The notes: generated by a model from the letters alone, not told the origin. Shown: positions 16,563 through 25,298, numbered from the stretch's first letter. The stretch is 64,000 nucleotides of DNA from Enterobacter asburiae (GCF_024599655.1 NZ_CP102247.1:4402001-4466000), one strand, 5' to 3'. Made by a program: numbers and translations.

Positions 16563-17207
16563 ATGCCCGGGCGATTTGAACTGAAACCTACCCTGGCGAA
16601 AATCTGGCAGGCGCCGGACAATTTTCGCATCATGGACCCGCTGCCTCCTCTGCATCGCAGAGGGATCATCATTGGCGCGCTGATGGTGATCGTGGGCTTC
16701 CTGCTTCCTTCCGGAGGCGATGATGTTGATACCGCACCCGTCACCCGCAATGCCCAACTGGACATTCAGTCGCAGACGCGGCCGCAGCCTGACGCACAGC
16801 CGATGCAGACGCAGCTCGTCACCCCGTCTAACGATCCGGGTCAGGTCGCGCCGGTTGAGCCAGAGCCTATTCAGGATGAACAGCCGCAGGATCAAGCCGC
16901 CGCCCCGTCTCAGCCTCAGGCGCAACAGCCCACCGGCATTGAGCAACAGTGGCGTTCCTATCGCGTTGAGCCGGGCAAAACCCTGGCGCAGCTGTTCCGG
17001 GATCACAACCTGCCGCCGACCGACGTCTATGCCATGGCGAAGGTGGAAGGCGCAGGCAAGCCGCTGAGCAACCTGCAAAATGGGCAGATGGTGCAGATCC
17101 GCCAGAACGCCAGCGGCGTGGTGACCGGCCTAACGATCGATACCGGAAATGGTCAGCAGGTGCTGTTTACCCGTCAGACCGACGGCAGTTTTATTCGCGC
17201 ACGCTAG
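16563..17207 (+). CDS. ytfB: Cell-division-associated membrane protein YtfB (OapA family)
   Basis: 214 residues. One membrane segment at about residues 34-50 (IIIGALMVIVGFLL) follows a cytoplasmic N-terminus. A long Pro/Gln-rich periplasmic linker (about 60-125) leads to a C-terminal OapA/LysM-like domain (YRVEPGKTLAQLFRDHNLP...VQIRQN). E. coli YtfB is reported to bind glycan and to localise at the division site. The start has AGGAGG about 7 nt upstream. Low-complexity PQ repeats in the linker are normal for the family. Divergent from fklB. Confidence 0.93.
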   Translation: MPGRFELKPTLAKIWQAPDNFRIMDPLPPLHRRGIIIGALMVIVGFLLPSGGDDVDTAPVTRNAQLDIQSQTRPQPDAQPMQTQLVTPSNDPGQVAPVEPEPIQDEQPQDQAAAPSQPQAQQPTGIEQQWRSYRVEPGKTLAQLFRDHNLPPTDVYAMAKVEGAGKPLSNLQNGQMVQIRQNASGVVTGLTIDTGNGQQVLFTRQTDGSFIRAR

Positions 17208-17211
17208 TTCT

Positions 17212-17244
17212 GTAGGCCGGGTAAGGCGTAGCCGCCACCCGGCA
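17212..17244. repeat. REP element between ytfB and the EamA transporter
   Basis: GTAGGCCGGGTAAGGC...GCCGCCACCCGGCA, a single REP unit between convergent genes. Confidence 0.88.
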
Positions 17245-17252
17245 CACTGTTC

Positions 17253-18182
17253 TCAGGCACTCCGCTTGTTTACCCACCAAATCCCCGAGCAGACCAGCAC
17301 CAGCGCAACCGCATATTTGATATTCAGAATATTTTCTCCGAGGAAAATGGCGGATAATACTGTGCCTGCCACTGGCACAACGAAGTTAAACGGCGCAATT
17401 ATACTGACTCGGTTGACTTTCAGCAGCATGCTCCACAGCGCAAAGGCTACGGATGAGAGCAGCGTCAGATATCCCAGCACGGCGATGGCCTTCATACTGT
17501 GCACTTCCAGCGTTCCGCCAGTCGCATATCCGCCCCCCACCAACACCAGCCCGCCGATAGCCAGCTGCCAGCCGGTCATCACCGTGGGGTCGACGGTCTG
17601 GGAGATGCGTTTTCCGTACAGCGTGGCGGCGGAGAGAATAAAAGCAGCCAGCACCACAAACCCGTCACCATTCCAGACAAACTGGAAATCGCTTAACCCA
17701 CTGTGGAAGTTCACCAGCATTACCCCGGCAAACCCGAGAATACAGCCCAGCGTTTTGTTATAGCTGAGTTTGTCGTTGTGGTAGATAAAGTGCGCCAACA
17801 GAACGCTGAAGAAGGTTCCAGTGGCATTCATGATTGAACCATTTACCCCCGTCGTGTAGGCCAGGCCAATATAGAAGAAAGTGTACTGAATGGTCGTCTG
17901 GGTCAGCCCGAGGATGGTGAGCTGGCCAAACTGCTTGGGCGTAAGCCTGCCAATCGGTTTTCGCTGAGCCAATGCAAACAGCAGCAGCAACACACCGGCA
18001 AACAGGAAACGGTATCCGGCAAACACCACTTTCGATGGAATATCATCGGTTGCGATCTGGAAAAGCTCATAACCACTTTTAATGGCCGGGTAGGAGCTAC
18101 CCCAGAGTAGACAGCAGAGCGTGGCGCAGGCATAGGCCACATTTCGACGAGCAAAGACAGGCGTGGGCAGAGCGGTATCCAT
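17253..18182 (-). CDS. EamA/DMT-family transporter
   Basis: About 309 residues from ATG at 18182 (GAGA 7 nt upstream); an in-frame ATG at 18194 is an alternative. Ten hydrophobic helices in two EamA repeats: the first begins ACATLCCLLWGSSYPAIKSGYELF, the second ILSAATLYGKRISQTVDPTVM. It ends in a short basic tail (WWVNKRSA). The family exports amino acids, purines and other metabolites; the substrate here is unknown. In E. coli K-12 this position, between rplI and ytfB, holds yjfZ and ytfA, so the locus differs between relatives. It is transcribed alone. Confidence 0.88.
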   Translation of the reverse strand: MDTALPTPVFARRNVAYACATLCCLLWGSSYPAIKSGYELFQIATDDIPSKVVFAGYRFLFAGVLLLLFALAQRKPIGRLTPKQFGQLTILGLTQTTIQYTFFYIGLAYTTGVNGSIMNATGTFFSVLLAHFIYHNDKLSYNKTLGCILGFAGVMLVNFHSGLSDFQFVWNGDGFVVLAAFILSAATLYGKRISQTVDPTVMTGWQLAIGGLVLVGGGYATGGTLEVHSMKAIAVLGYLTLLSSVAFALWSMLLKVNRVSIIAPFNFVVPVAGTVLSAIFLGENILNIKYAVALVLVCSGIWWVNKRSA

Positions 18183-18280
18183 GACAAATCTCATAAATAA
18201 AATTGCGTTTCAATTTATTGTCAGAGAATGCGACAGGAATAGCTACCATACAAGAAGAAATGATGAATTCTGGTCTCCCA

Positions 18281-18314
18281 GAAAAGCAAAACGCCGGCAC
18301 AAGGCCGGCGTTTC
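18281..18314 (-). terminator. Rho-independent terminator of the rpsF-rplI operon
   Basis: On the minus strand ACGCCGGC-CTTGT-GCCGGCGT is followed by a T-rich run. It lies about 20 bp after the rplI stop. Confidence 0.88.
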
Positions 18315-18334
18315 AACGTGAGCAGAGTAAAAAA

Positions 18335-18784
18335 TTACTCAGCTACAACGTTAACAACCAGTTTAGCGAACACTTCGCTGTGAACCTGGAAGTCAACTTC
18401 GTGCTCACCAGTGGTACGCAGAACGCCGTTCGGCAGACGAACTTCGCTCTTAGCCACTTTAACGCCTGCTGCAGAAACTGCATCAGCGATATCGCGGGTA
18501 CCGATGGAACCGAACAGTTTACCTTCGTCGCCAGATTTAGACGCGATGGTAACGGTGCCCAGTGCGTTGATTGCTTCAGCGCGAGCGTTAGCAGCCGCCA
18601 GAACGTCAGCCAGTTTGGCTTCCAGTTCAGCGCGACGTGCTTCGAAAAACTCTACGTTTTTCTTGGTAGCTGGAACAGCTTTACCCTGTGGAACCAGGAA
18701 GTTACGTGCGTAACCCGCTTTAACGTTAACCTGATCACCCAGGCTGCCCAGGTTTGCTACTTTATCAAGCAGAATAACTTGCAT
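18335..18784 (-). CDS. rplI: 50S ribosomal protein L9
   Basis: 149 residues, the usual length. The N-terminal rRNA-binding domain has MQVILLDKVANLGSLGDQVNVKAGYARNFLVP, followed by the long connecting helix (RRAELEAKLADVLAAANARAEA) and a C-terminal domain. L9 binds 23S rRNA near the L1 stalk and helps keep the reading frame. It is the last gene of the rpsF-priB-rpsR-rplI operon and is followed by a terminator. Confidence 0.98.
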   Translation of the reverse strand: MQVILLDKVANLGSLGDQVNVKAGYARNFLVPQGKAVPATKKNVEFFEARRAELEAKLADVLAAANARAEAINALGTVTIASKSGDEGKLFGSIGTRDIADAVSAAGVKVAKSEVRLPNGVLRTTGEHEVDFQVHSEVFAKLVVNVVAE

Positions 18785-18825
18785 TACCTTATCCTCTTAA
18801 AGTCGTATTAATGGACCGTGCCCGA

Positions 18826-19372
<547 letters not shown>

Positions 19373-19378
19373 CAGAAA

Positions 19379-19774
19379 TTACTCTTCAGAATCCCCAGCA
19401 TCAGAATCATCTGCGGTTTCGTTTGCGAAATCATCGCGACGCTCACGGCGCTCGTCTTTCGCTTTAACCATCGGAGATGCTTCGGTAACTGCGTTTTTGG
19501 TACGCATAACCATGCTGCGGATAACGGCATCGTTGAAGCGGAAGGTAGTTTCCAGCTCATCGATCACTTCCTGCGGCGCTTCAACGTTCATCAGAACGTA
19601 GTGTGCTTTGTGCAGTTTGTTGATCGGGTAAGCCAGCTGACGGCGGCCCCAGTCTTCCAGACGGTGGATCGTACCTTCTGCACCAGTGATGGCAGCAGTG
19701 TAACGCTCGATCATACCCGGAACCTGTTCGCTCTGGTCAGGATGGACCATAAAAACGATTTCGTAATGACGCAT
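19379..19774 (-). CDS. rpsF: 30S ribosomal protein S6
   Basis: 131 residues. The ferredoxin-like core begins MRHYEIVFMVHPDQSEQV and includes YPINKLHKAHYVLMNVEAP. The acidic tail (ADDSDAGDSEE) is the site where RimK adds glutamates in E. coli. First gene of the operon; the start has AAGGAG. Upstream are a strong promoter and a leader hairpin that probably binds the S6:S18 pair for feedback control. Confidence 0.99.
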   Translation of the reverse strand: MRHYEIVFMVHPDQSEQVPGMIERYTAAITGAEGTIHRLEDWGRRQLAYPINKLHKAHYVLMNVEAPQEVIDELETTFRFNDAVIRSMVMRTKNAVTEASPMVKAKDERRERRDDFANETADDSDAGDSEE

Positions 19775-19797
19775 CGAATTGCTCCTTACGGATTATT

Positions 19798-19836
19798 CAG
19801 CCTCCTGTCTGGGTCAGCCGAGGCCCGGGGAGGCAA
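19798..19836 (-). promoter_or_regulatory. S6:S18-type ribosomal protein leader hairpin
   Basis: In the rpsF leader GCCTCC (19834-19829 on the minus strand) pairs with GGAGGC (19805-19800), enclosing 23 nt that include CCG-containing stretches. The position, just before the rpsF RBS, and the CCG in the loop region fit the described S6:S18 leader motif. The assignment is by pattern. Confidence 0.6.
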
Positions 19837-19873
19837 GGAACGTGTTAAAGGTCGGCTGAAAAATTGACGCGTC

Positions 19874-19902
19874 ATAATACTTGCGCGCCCCTGGAAACTC
19901 AA
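19874..19902 (-). promoter_or_regulatory. Sigma-70 promoter of the rpsF operon
   Basis: On the minus strand TTGAGT (19902-19897), 17-bp spacer, TATTAT (19879-19874), followed by a GC-rich GACGCG discriminator that suits stringent control. Confidence 0.7.
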
Positions 19903-20115
19903 GCTGATTGCACAAATAATTCGCACAAAGCGCGAAGCGGGTCTAAGTGGGTGATTTAAAATTGGTCACACCCGGAAGCGCTGTTTTTTTGAACAACTGC
20001 ATCAGAAATGGTCACGCATCCCCGTCGGATGAGTGATTACACTTTAATCAGAGATCACCTGAATTAAAGAAGGAGCATCCCCCCTCTCGCAGCACGTAGT
20101 CGTGGAGCGCATATC
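19903..20115. other. Intergenic region between the rpsF promoter and yjfY
   Basis: With the rpsF leader this makes a 341-bp stretch without a gene. It should hold the plus-strand yjfY promoter; AAGAAGGAG at about 20067-20075 and the AT-rich GATTACACTTTAATC before it are possible elements. No further gene or repeat was seen. Confidence 0.4.
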
Positions 20116-20391
20116 ATGAAAAAAATCGCATTAGCCATAATGGCGGCGCTTTTGCTCAGTGCAAACGCGATGGCAGCCATCAAGATAGACGGCCGACAGG
20201 CCAGAAACATGGATGATGTGCAAAGCTTGGGCGTCATTTACATCAATCATAATTTCGCCACGGAAAGTGAAGCAGATCAGGCACTAAATGAAGAAACCGA
20301 TGCGCAGGGCGCAACCTATTACCACGTGATGTTAACCCGTGAGCCCGGCAGCAACGGCAATATGCACGCCAGTGCAGATATTTACCGATAA
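20116..20391 (+). CDS. yjfY: Small periplasmic YhcN/DUF1471-family protein YjfY
   Basis: 91 residues. Signal peptide MKKIALAIMAALLLSANAMA, then a DUF1471 domain of about 70 residues with the family pattern (VQSLGVIYINHNFATESEADQALNEETDAQGATYYHVML). The family includes BhsA and other stress-induced envelope proteins; the exact role of YjfY is not known. It is located between ulaF and rpsF, as in E. coli, and is followed by a strong terminator. Two relatives, bsmA and yjfN, lie on the other side of the ula genes. Confidence 0.9.
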   Translation: MKKIALAIMAALLLSANAMAAIKIDGRQARNMDDVQSLGVIYINHNFATESEADQALNEETDAQGATYYHVMLTREPGSNGNMHASADIYR

Positions 20392-20448
20392 CGCTTTAAC
20401 GCTAGCACCAGGAAAGCCAACAACGAGAACATAGCCATAGTTGACGTT

Positions 20449-20473
20449 GCCCCCTGCCCGGGGGCTTTTTTTT
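20449..20473 (+). terminator. Rho-independent terminator of yjfY
   Basis: GCCCCC-TGCCC-GGGGGC followed by nine T residues, 58 bp after the stop. Confidence 0.9.
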
Positions 20474-20485
20474 GTGAATGGCTCC

Positions 20486-20521
20486 GGAATACCACCGGTT
20501 ACAACTGTTTTCCGGTATTCC
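20486..20521 (-). terminator. Stem-loop behind ulaF
   Basis: GGAATACC (20486-20493) and GGTATTCC (20514-20521) pair around a 20-nt loop, 12 bp after the ulaF stop. There is no T-run, so it may protect the transcript end rather than terminate it. Confidence 0.5.
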
Positions 20522-20532
20522 AGAGCGCTTAT

Positions 20533-21219
20533 TCACTTCTGCCCGTAGTAGGCATTCGGGCCGTGCTTGCGCATGAAATGCTTGTTCATCAGGTAGTCAT
20601 CAATGCCCTGAAGCTGTAGGTTGATGCCGCGGGCAATCCACGCCATACGCGCCACCTCCTCCATGACAACCGCATTATGGACGGCGTCGTGGGCATCTTT
20701 TCCCCAGGAGAACGGACCGTGCTGATACACCACAATACCCGGCGTATGCAGCGGTTCGCTTTCACCCAGCGTTTCGATGATGACCTTACCGGTGTTGAGC
20801 TCGTATTCTCCTTCCACTTCAGCCTGCGTTAATGCGCGCGTGCAGGGGATGTCGCCAAAGAAGTAGTCCGCGTGGGTCGTGCCCAGCGCCGGGATGGGCA
20901 GCCCCGCCTGTGCCCAGGCCGTCGCGTGCGTGGAGTGGGTATGCACCACGCCGCCAAGGGAGGGATAACGCCGGTACAGCGCCAGATGGGTTGCGGTATC
21001 TGAAGAGGGACGCCATTTTCCCTCCACGACGTTTCCGTCGAGATCCACCACCACCATATCCTCTGCTTTCATGGTGTCATACGCCACGCCGCTCGGCTTA
21101 ATCACGATCAGCTCCTGCTCGCGATCGATAGCGCTCACGTTGCCCCAGGTGAACGTGACCAGACCATAGCGCGGCAGATCCATGTTGGCTTCAAAGACCT
21201 GCTGTTTAAGCTTAAGCAT
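20533..21219 (-). CDS. ulaF: L-ribulose-5-phosphate 4-epimerase UlaF
   Basis: 228 residues from ATG at 21219, overlapping the end of ulaE by 8 bp. It is a class II aldolase-type fold with the zinc-binding VVHTHSTHATAWAQAG stretch and the GTTHADYFFGDIPCTRAL motif. The enzyme makes D-xylulose 5-phosphate, the last step of anaerobic L-ascorbate breakdown, which then enters the pentose phosphate pathway. Last gene of the ulaABCDEF operon. An in-frame upstream extension into ulaE has no RBS and was dropped. Confidence 0.98.
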   Translation of the reverse strand: MLKLKQQVFEANMDLPRYGLVTFTWGNVSAIDREQELIVIKPSGVAYDTMKAEDMVVVDLDGNVVEGKWRPSSDTATHLALYRRYPSLGGVVHTHSTHATAWAQAGLPIPALGTTHADYFFGDIPCTRALTQAEVEGEYELNTGKVIIETLGESEPLHTPGIVVYQHGPFSWGKDAHDAVHNAVVMEEVARMAWIARGINLQLQGIDDYLMNKHFMRKHGPNAYYGQK

Positions 21220-22072
21220 GTTCAGCCTCCAGCAACCCTGCCCGCGCCATACGTTCGCGCACCCAGTCCCGCGCCTTCGCCACTTCCGCAGCCGGGTCGT
21301 CCGACGTCTCGCTCCACATCTCAATCAGGTAAGGCCCGCAATAGCCTGTCTGCCTGAGCGTCTCGAAGCACCGTTCGAAATCCACCACCCCGGTGCCGAA
21401 CGGTACGTTTTTAAACACGCCAGGACGGGTATCTTTGACGTGTACCGCCACGATATGCCCGACGCCCGCCTGCAGCTCCATCTGTACGTCGTTATCCCAT
21501 GCCGACAGGTTGCCGATATCGGGATAAAGCTGGAACCACGGGTTATTCAGATAGTGTGCGTAGCCCAGAGCCTTGCTGATGGAGTTCATCAACGGGTAGT
21601 CCATGATCTCCATCGCCAGCGTGACCTGCGCGCGGCTTGCCATCTCGACGCTCTCTTTCAGGCCATCACGGAAACGACGACGCGTTTCATCGTTGGCTTC
21701 CTGATAGTAAACGTCATAACCCGCCAGTTGGATCACGCGAATACCGACATCCTGCGCAAAGCGAATGGCTTTACGCATGATCTCCAGCCCCTGCGCGCGT
21801 ACGGCATCGTCTTCGCTGCCGAGCGGAAAACGACGGTGGGCGCTCAGGCACATGGACGGCACGCGTACGCCCGTTTCAGCAACGGCGCTCACCAGCGCCA
21901 GGCGCTGTTCGCGGCTCCAGTCGAGGCGAGAGAGACGCTCGTCCGTCTCATCCACGGACATTTCGACAAAATCGAAACCCAGCTGTTTTGCCAGCTGTAG
22001 CCGCTCCAACCAGCACTCCCCCGCAGGGAGTGCCTTTTCATAGATGCCAAGCGGGACCTGTTTTGACAACAT
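21212..22072 (-). CDS. ulaE: L-ribulose/L-xylulose-5-phosphate 3-epimerase UlaE
   Basis: 286 residues, a xylose-isomerase-type TIM barrel. Metal-site segments are visible: AMEIMDYPLMNSISKAL, YPDIGNLSAWD, AVHVKDTRPG and YLIEMWSE. It converts L-xylulose 5-phosphate to L-ribulose 5-phosphate in the cytoplasm. It follows ulaD by 9 bp and overlaps ulaF by 8 bp, so translation is probably coupled. Confidence 0.98.
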   Translation of the reverse strand: MLSKQVPLGIYEKALPAGECWLERLQLAKQLGFDFVEMSVDETDERLSRLDWSREQRLALVSAVAETGVRVPSMCLSAHRRFPLGSEDDAVRAQGLEIMRKAIRFAQDVGIRVIQLAGYDVYYQEANDETRRRFRDGLKESVEMASRAQVTLAMEIMDYPLMNSISKALGYAHYLNNPWFQLYPDIGNLSAWDNDVQMELQAGVGHIVAVHVKDTRPGVFKNVPFGTGVVDFERCFETLRQTGYCGPYLIEMWSETSDDPAAEVAKARDWVRERMARAGLLEAEHA

Positions 22073-22081
22073 ACCCGCTCC

Positions 22082-22732
22082 TTAGCCCCAAAGCTGAGCG
22101 ATTGAGCGTTTGAACTGACGCGCCGCTTCCACCGGAGACGCCGCATCACGAATACTACGACCGGCAATAAAGACGTGAATTGGAATGCCCTGGAACAGCG
22201 GCAGATCTTCCAGAGCCAGGCCGCCGGTGACGGTGACTTTGAAGCCCATATCCGCCAGACGTTTGATGGCGCTGATATCCGCGTCGCCCCACGCCACGCC
22301 TGCGGCCTGCGCATCGCGGCTACGGTGATAAACCACCTGCTGAATGCCCGCGTCGCGCCACTCCTGCGCCTGCTCCCAGGTCCAGAAACCGGTCAGCTCA
22401 ATCTGCACGTCGCCGTTAAACTCTTTCGCTACGTCCAGCGCGCCTTTGGCGGTGTTGATATCCGCACAGCAGATCACGGTGACCCAGTCGGCGTTGGCTT
22501 CAAAGCACATGCGGGAAAGGATTTTGCCTGCATCGGCGATCTTGGCATCCGCCAGTACGATTTTATGTGGATAGAGCGCCTTCAGGTCGCGAACGGCGCG
22601 AACGCCTTCGCCCACGCACAGAATGGTACCCACTTCGATGATGTCCACTTCTTCCGCGATCAGGCGGGTGGTTTCGTAAGCGTGGGACAGAGTTTGGTTA
22701 TCCAGCGCAACCTGCAACATAGGTAATGACAT
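22082..22732 (-). CDS. ulaD: 3-keto-L-gulonate-6-phosphate decarboxylase UlaD
   Basis: 216 residues from ATG at 22732, with AGAGGA 7 nt upstream; the in-frame TTG two codons before is unlikely. It belongs to the OMP-decarboxylase superfamily: VALDNQTL, the metal-site motif LADAKIADAGKI, and phosphate-binding TVTGGLALEDLP and FIAGRSIRDA. It makes L-xylulose 5-phosphate and CO2. It lies 12 bp after ulaC and 9 bp before ulaE. Confidence 0.98.
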   Translation of the reverse strand: MSLPMLQVALDNQTLSHAYETTRLIAEEVDIIEVGTILCVGEGVRAVRDLKALYPHKIVLADAKIADAGKILSRMCFEANADWVTVICCADINTAKGALDVAKEFNGDVQIELTGFWTWEQAQEWRDAGIQQVVYHRSRDAQAAGVAWGDADISAIKRLADMGFKVTVTGGLALEDLPLFQGIPIHVFIAGRSIRDAASPVEAARQFKRSIAQLWG

Positions 22733-22744
22733 GTTCAATTCCTC

Positions 22745-23212
22745 TTAGACTGTCGCCGCATTGGCGTTATCAATTAAATCCAGCACTTCCTGCTCGGTAC
22801 GGCAGGCGCGTAAACGGTCAAAATTGGCTTCATCATCAAACAGATTGACGATCTGCATGATGCCCACCTCCTGGTGGGTGTTGGCATCCACGGCGGCCAT
22901 GGTGATCAGGATATCGACCGGGTCGTTATCTTCGTGGTTGAACACCAGCGGCGTTTTCAGCGTCACCAGCGCGAAGCCGGTTTTCTTCACGCCCTCTTCA
23001 GGGCGACCGTGCGGCATTGCCAGCCCTGGTGCGATCACAAAGTAAGGGCCGTGCTGCGCCACGCCATCAAGAATGGCCTGGTAGTAACGCGGCTCGACAA
23101 CGTCAGCCTTAACCAGCAGATCCACGCTCAGCTTCACCGCTTCCTGCCAGGTGCTGGCCTCAGCCTGTAAAAGAATGGAGTTATTCTCTGCCAGCGAATC
23201 ACGTAGTTTCAT
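22745..23212 (-). CDS. ulaC: L-ascorbate PTS enzyme IIA component UlaC
   Basis: 155 residues of the mannitol/fructose EIIA type. The phosphorylated histidine is in LAMPHGRPEEGV. UlaC takes the phosphoryl group from HPr and passes it to UlaB. It is a soluble protein of the ascorbate PTS, 9 bp after ulaB. Confidence 0.98.
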   Translation of the reverse strand: MKLRDSLAENNSILLQAEASTWQEAVKLSVDLLVKADVVEPRYYQAILDGVAQHGPYFVIAPGLAMPHGRPEEGVKKTGFALVTLKTPLVFNHEDNDPVDILITMAAVDANTHQEVGIMQIVNLFDDEANFDRLRACRTEQEVLDLIDNANAATV

Positions 23213-23221
23213 GTGGCGTCC

Positions 23222-23527
23222 TTACTTCACGTCTTGTGGGAAGTGCTCTTTGATCACTTCCAGCAGTTTTGGTCCGAAATCCGCAGGCGACAGCATGTTG
23301 CGCACGCCCACCACATATTTATTGCCCGACACGCTAATTTCGCCGGCGATGTGGGTAGAGGCGATGATGATGTCCGCGCCGTTCAGTTCACTTTTGTATT
23401 CACCCACCGCGCAGCTGTTCACCGTGTGGTCGATGTTTGACTGGGTTAAAAACTGGTCCACTTTCATCTTCATGATCATGGAGCTGCCTTGCCCATTGCC
23501 ACACACAGCCAGGATACGTACGGTCAT
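23222..23527 (-). CDS. ulaB: L-ascorbate PTS enzyme IIB component UlaB
   Basis: 101 residues. The phospho-cysteine is Cys9 in the P-loop-like CGNGQGSSMIMKMKV. UlaB phosphorylates ascorbate as it passes through UlaA. It follows ulaA by 12 bp. Confidence 0.98.
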   Translation of the reverse strand: MTVRILAVCGNGQGSSMIMKMKVDQFLTQSNIDHTVNSCAVGEYKSELNGADIIIASTHIAGEISVSGNKYVVGVRNMLSPADFGPKLLEVIKEHFPQDVK

Positions 23528-23539
23528 AATCGAAACTCC

Positions 23540-24940
23540 TTAATGAGCAGACACTTCTGCTGTTTGTTTTTCCGCATCTTCTTCAGCTCGCAGCGAACGG
23601 CCAGCGAAGAACATATAAGCCAGAGCAATCAGGATGATGACGGCCATAAAGACCAGCCCGACGGAGGCAAAGCCCTGCATCATCGGCGGGGCCAGAATTG
23701 ACCAGTCCGCCATGCCCATCCAGGCACTCATACCGGTGAGCTTGACCGCCCACACGCAACCGAAGATTTCGACCATGCCCATGACCAGGCAGATCTTGAG
23801 CGCCGCCCGCCAGCCGCCGAAGTGGTTAGCGAAGACGCCGATGGTGGCGTTGGAGAAGAACATCGGGATAAAGCCAGGAATAATCAGGATTGAGGAGCCG
23901 CAGCCGACCAGGATGCCCACCGCAATCAGCTGGCCGATGGTGCCCCACATAAAGCCCCAGACCACCGCGTTTGGCGCGAAGCTGTAGATAGCGGCACAGT
24001 CAATTGCCAGCACCGCACCGGGGATCAGGCGCTGTGAGATACCGTTGAAGGCTTCCGACAGTTCGGCGACGAACATACGCACGCCCTGAGTAATGATGAA
24101 AATGGCCACCGCGAAGGAGAAGCCGGTCTGCAGGATATAGACCGTCCAGTGCGTTTTACCCGCCATCGCCTGAACAACGTCAATGCCGAAGGAGAGCAGA
24201 ATGGCGCCGAAGAAGATGGTCATCACAATCGCGGTGGAGACGATGTTGTCGTGGAAGATATTCAGCCAGCCCGGCAGCTTAAGTTCTTCAACGCTCTCTT
24301 CTTTTTTGCCCAGGTACGGCGCAACTTTATAGGCAATCCAGGAAGCAAACTGCTGCTGGTGTCCGATGGAGAAGCCGCAACCGTCGGTCACTTCCTGGGT
24401 TGGCTTGTACATCATGTTGGAGGTGATACCCCAGTAGAGCGAAACCAGCACCGCGGTGCAGATAATCGTGGTCCACATTGGGTAACCGAAGATATAGAGA
24501 GAAACCGCGATCAGCCCCGCCTGCTGGAACATGATGTGCCCGGTAAGCATGATGGTGCGAATGCCGGTAATGCGGCGCAGCAGCACATAAATGATGTTGA
24601 GCGCCAGCGCGAGCAGAACCGCATAACCCACCCAGCTATAGGCATCCCCCATGCGTTCGATGGTCGCCATCATGGATGCGTAGGTGTCAGAGATGGCACC
24701 GTTGATGCCATATACCTCAGACATTTTGGCGACGACCGGCTTAAAGGTGCTGGTCAGAATGCCTGAACCCGCCTGCAACAGCATGAAACCGATAATGGTT
24801 TTGATGGTGCCTTTGATAATCACGCTGACGCTTTTGCGCAGCAGGATATAGCCCAGGCACGTCACGATACCCAGCAGCAGCGGGGCGTTGGTCATTACCT
24901 GATTAAAGAACACGGTAAAGACGTTGTAGAGGATCTCCAT
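23540..24940 (-). CDS. ulaA: L-ascorbate PTS permease, enzyme IIC component UlaA
   Basis: 466 residues from ATG at 24940 (GGAGAGAG upstream), matching E. coli UlaA from MEILYN onward; a further in-frame stretch to 25009 runs into the operator region and is not used. About eleven membrane helices. Family motifs include TDGCGFSIGHQQQF and the IIPGFIPMFFSNATIGVFANHFGG segment. UlaA carries L-ascorbate across the inner membrane as UlaB phosphorylates it. First gene of ulaABCDEF, repressed by UlaR. Confidence 0.98.
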   Translation of the reverse strand: MEILYNVFTVFFNQVMTNAPLLLGIVTCLGYILLRKSVSVIIKGTIKTIIGFMLLQAGSGILTSTFKPVVAKMSEVYGINGAISDTYASMMATIERMGDAYSWVGYAVLLALALNIIYVLLRRITGIRTIMLTGHIMFQQAGLIAVSLYIFGYPMWTTIICTAVLVSLYWGITSNMMYKPTQEVTDGCGFSIGHQQQFASWIAYKVAPYLGKKEESVEELKLPGWLNIFHDNIVSTAIVMTIFFGAILLSFGIDVVQAMAGKTHWTVYILQTGFSFAVAIFIITQGVRMFVAELSEAFNGISQRLIPGAVLAIDCAAIYSFAPNAVVWGFMWGTIGQLIAVGILVGCGSSILIIPGFIPMFFSNATIGVFANHFGGWRAALKICLVMGMVEIFGCVWAVKLTGMSAWMGMADWSILAPPMMQGFASVGLVFMAVIILIALAYMFFAGRSLRAEEDAEKQTAEVSAH

Positions 24941-25003
24941 AACTCTCTCCAGAAATGAGAACACGAGGGGCAATCCCTGTGTGGTTGGTGCCATCACTCT
25001 ATT

Positions 25004-25018
25004 AATCACAAATAATCA
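25004..25018 (+). promoter_or_regulatory. UlaR operator-like site (ulaA side)
   Basis: AATCACAAATAATCA: two AATCA repeats 10 bp apart. One of four such sites in the ulaA-ulaG region. Confidence 0.7.
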
Positions 25019-25033
25019 TCACAAGATTGCATT

Positions 25034-25048
25034 TGATTATTTGTGACG
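25034..25048 (-). promoter_or_regulatory. UlaR operator-like site (ulaA side), inverted
   Basis: TGATTATTTGTGACG matches the inverted form of the site at 25004 in 13 of 15 positions; together they form an inverted pair. Confidence 0.65.
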
Positions 25049-25245
25049 TATCACGCAAATTATTTCCATGGTGTTAGTAATGATTTTCACTACCGTACAT
25101 GAAAAATAAATTAATCTTTATAATTCATGCAATTAATTTTTTACACAGGATAGTCTAACAAGGAATAAGTGCAGAGTCCGTGAAGTCGAGCAGATAAAAT
25201 TCCGCATTTTTGCCATTGCAAAGCGCATCAAATGGTGACAGCATT

Positions 25246-25260
25246 AATCACAACGAATCA
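25246..25260 (+). promoter_or_regulatory. UlaR operator-like site (ulaG side)
   Basis: AATCACAACGAATCA, the same AATCA-N5-AATCA pattern as at 25004, 38 bp before the ulaG start codon. Confidence 0.7.
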
Positions 25261-25265
25261 TTTAG

Positions 25266-25280
25266 TGATTACTTTTGATT
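25266..25280 (-). promoter_or_regulatory. UlaR operator-like site (ulaG side), inverted
   Basis: TGATTACTTTTGATT is the inverted AATCA-N5-AATCA pattern, directly before the ulaG RBS. The 24941-25298 stretch (358 bp) holds these four sites and both divergent promoters, and no gene. Confidence 0.68.
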
Positions 25281-25298
25281 AAACCAGGAGTCAAAACG

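Noticed and set aside
19903..20115. Search for a small RNA between rpsF and yjfY
   Set aside because: No promoter plus terminator combination could be found; the sequence is explained by the two flanking control regions.
20533..21324. Longer UlaF starting at 21324
   Set aside because: The extra 35 residues overlap ulaE, are Arg/Trp-rich and lack an RBS; ATG 21219 gives the family length.
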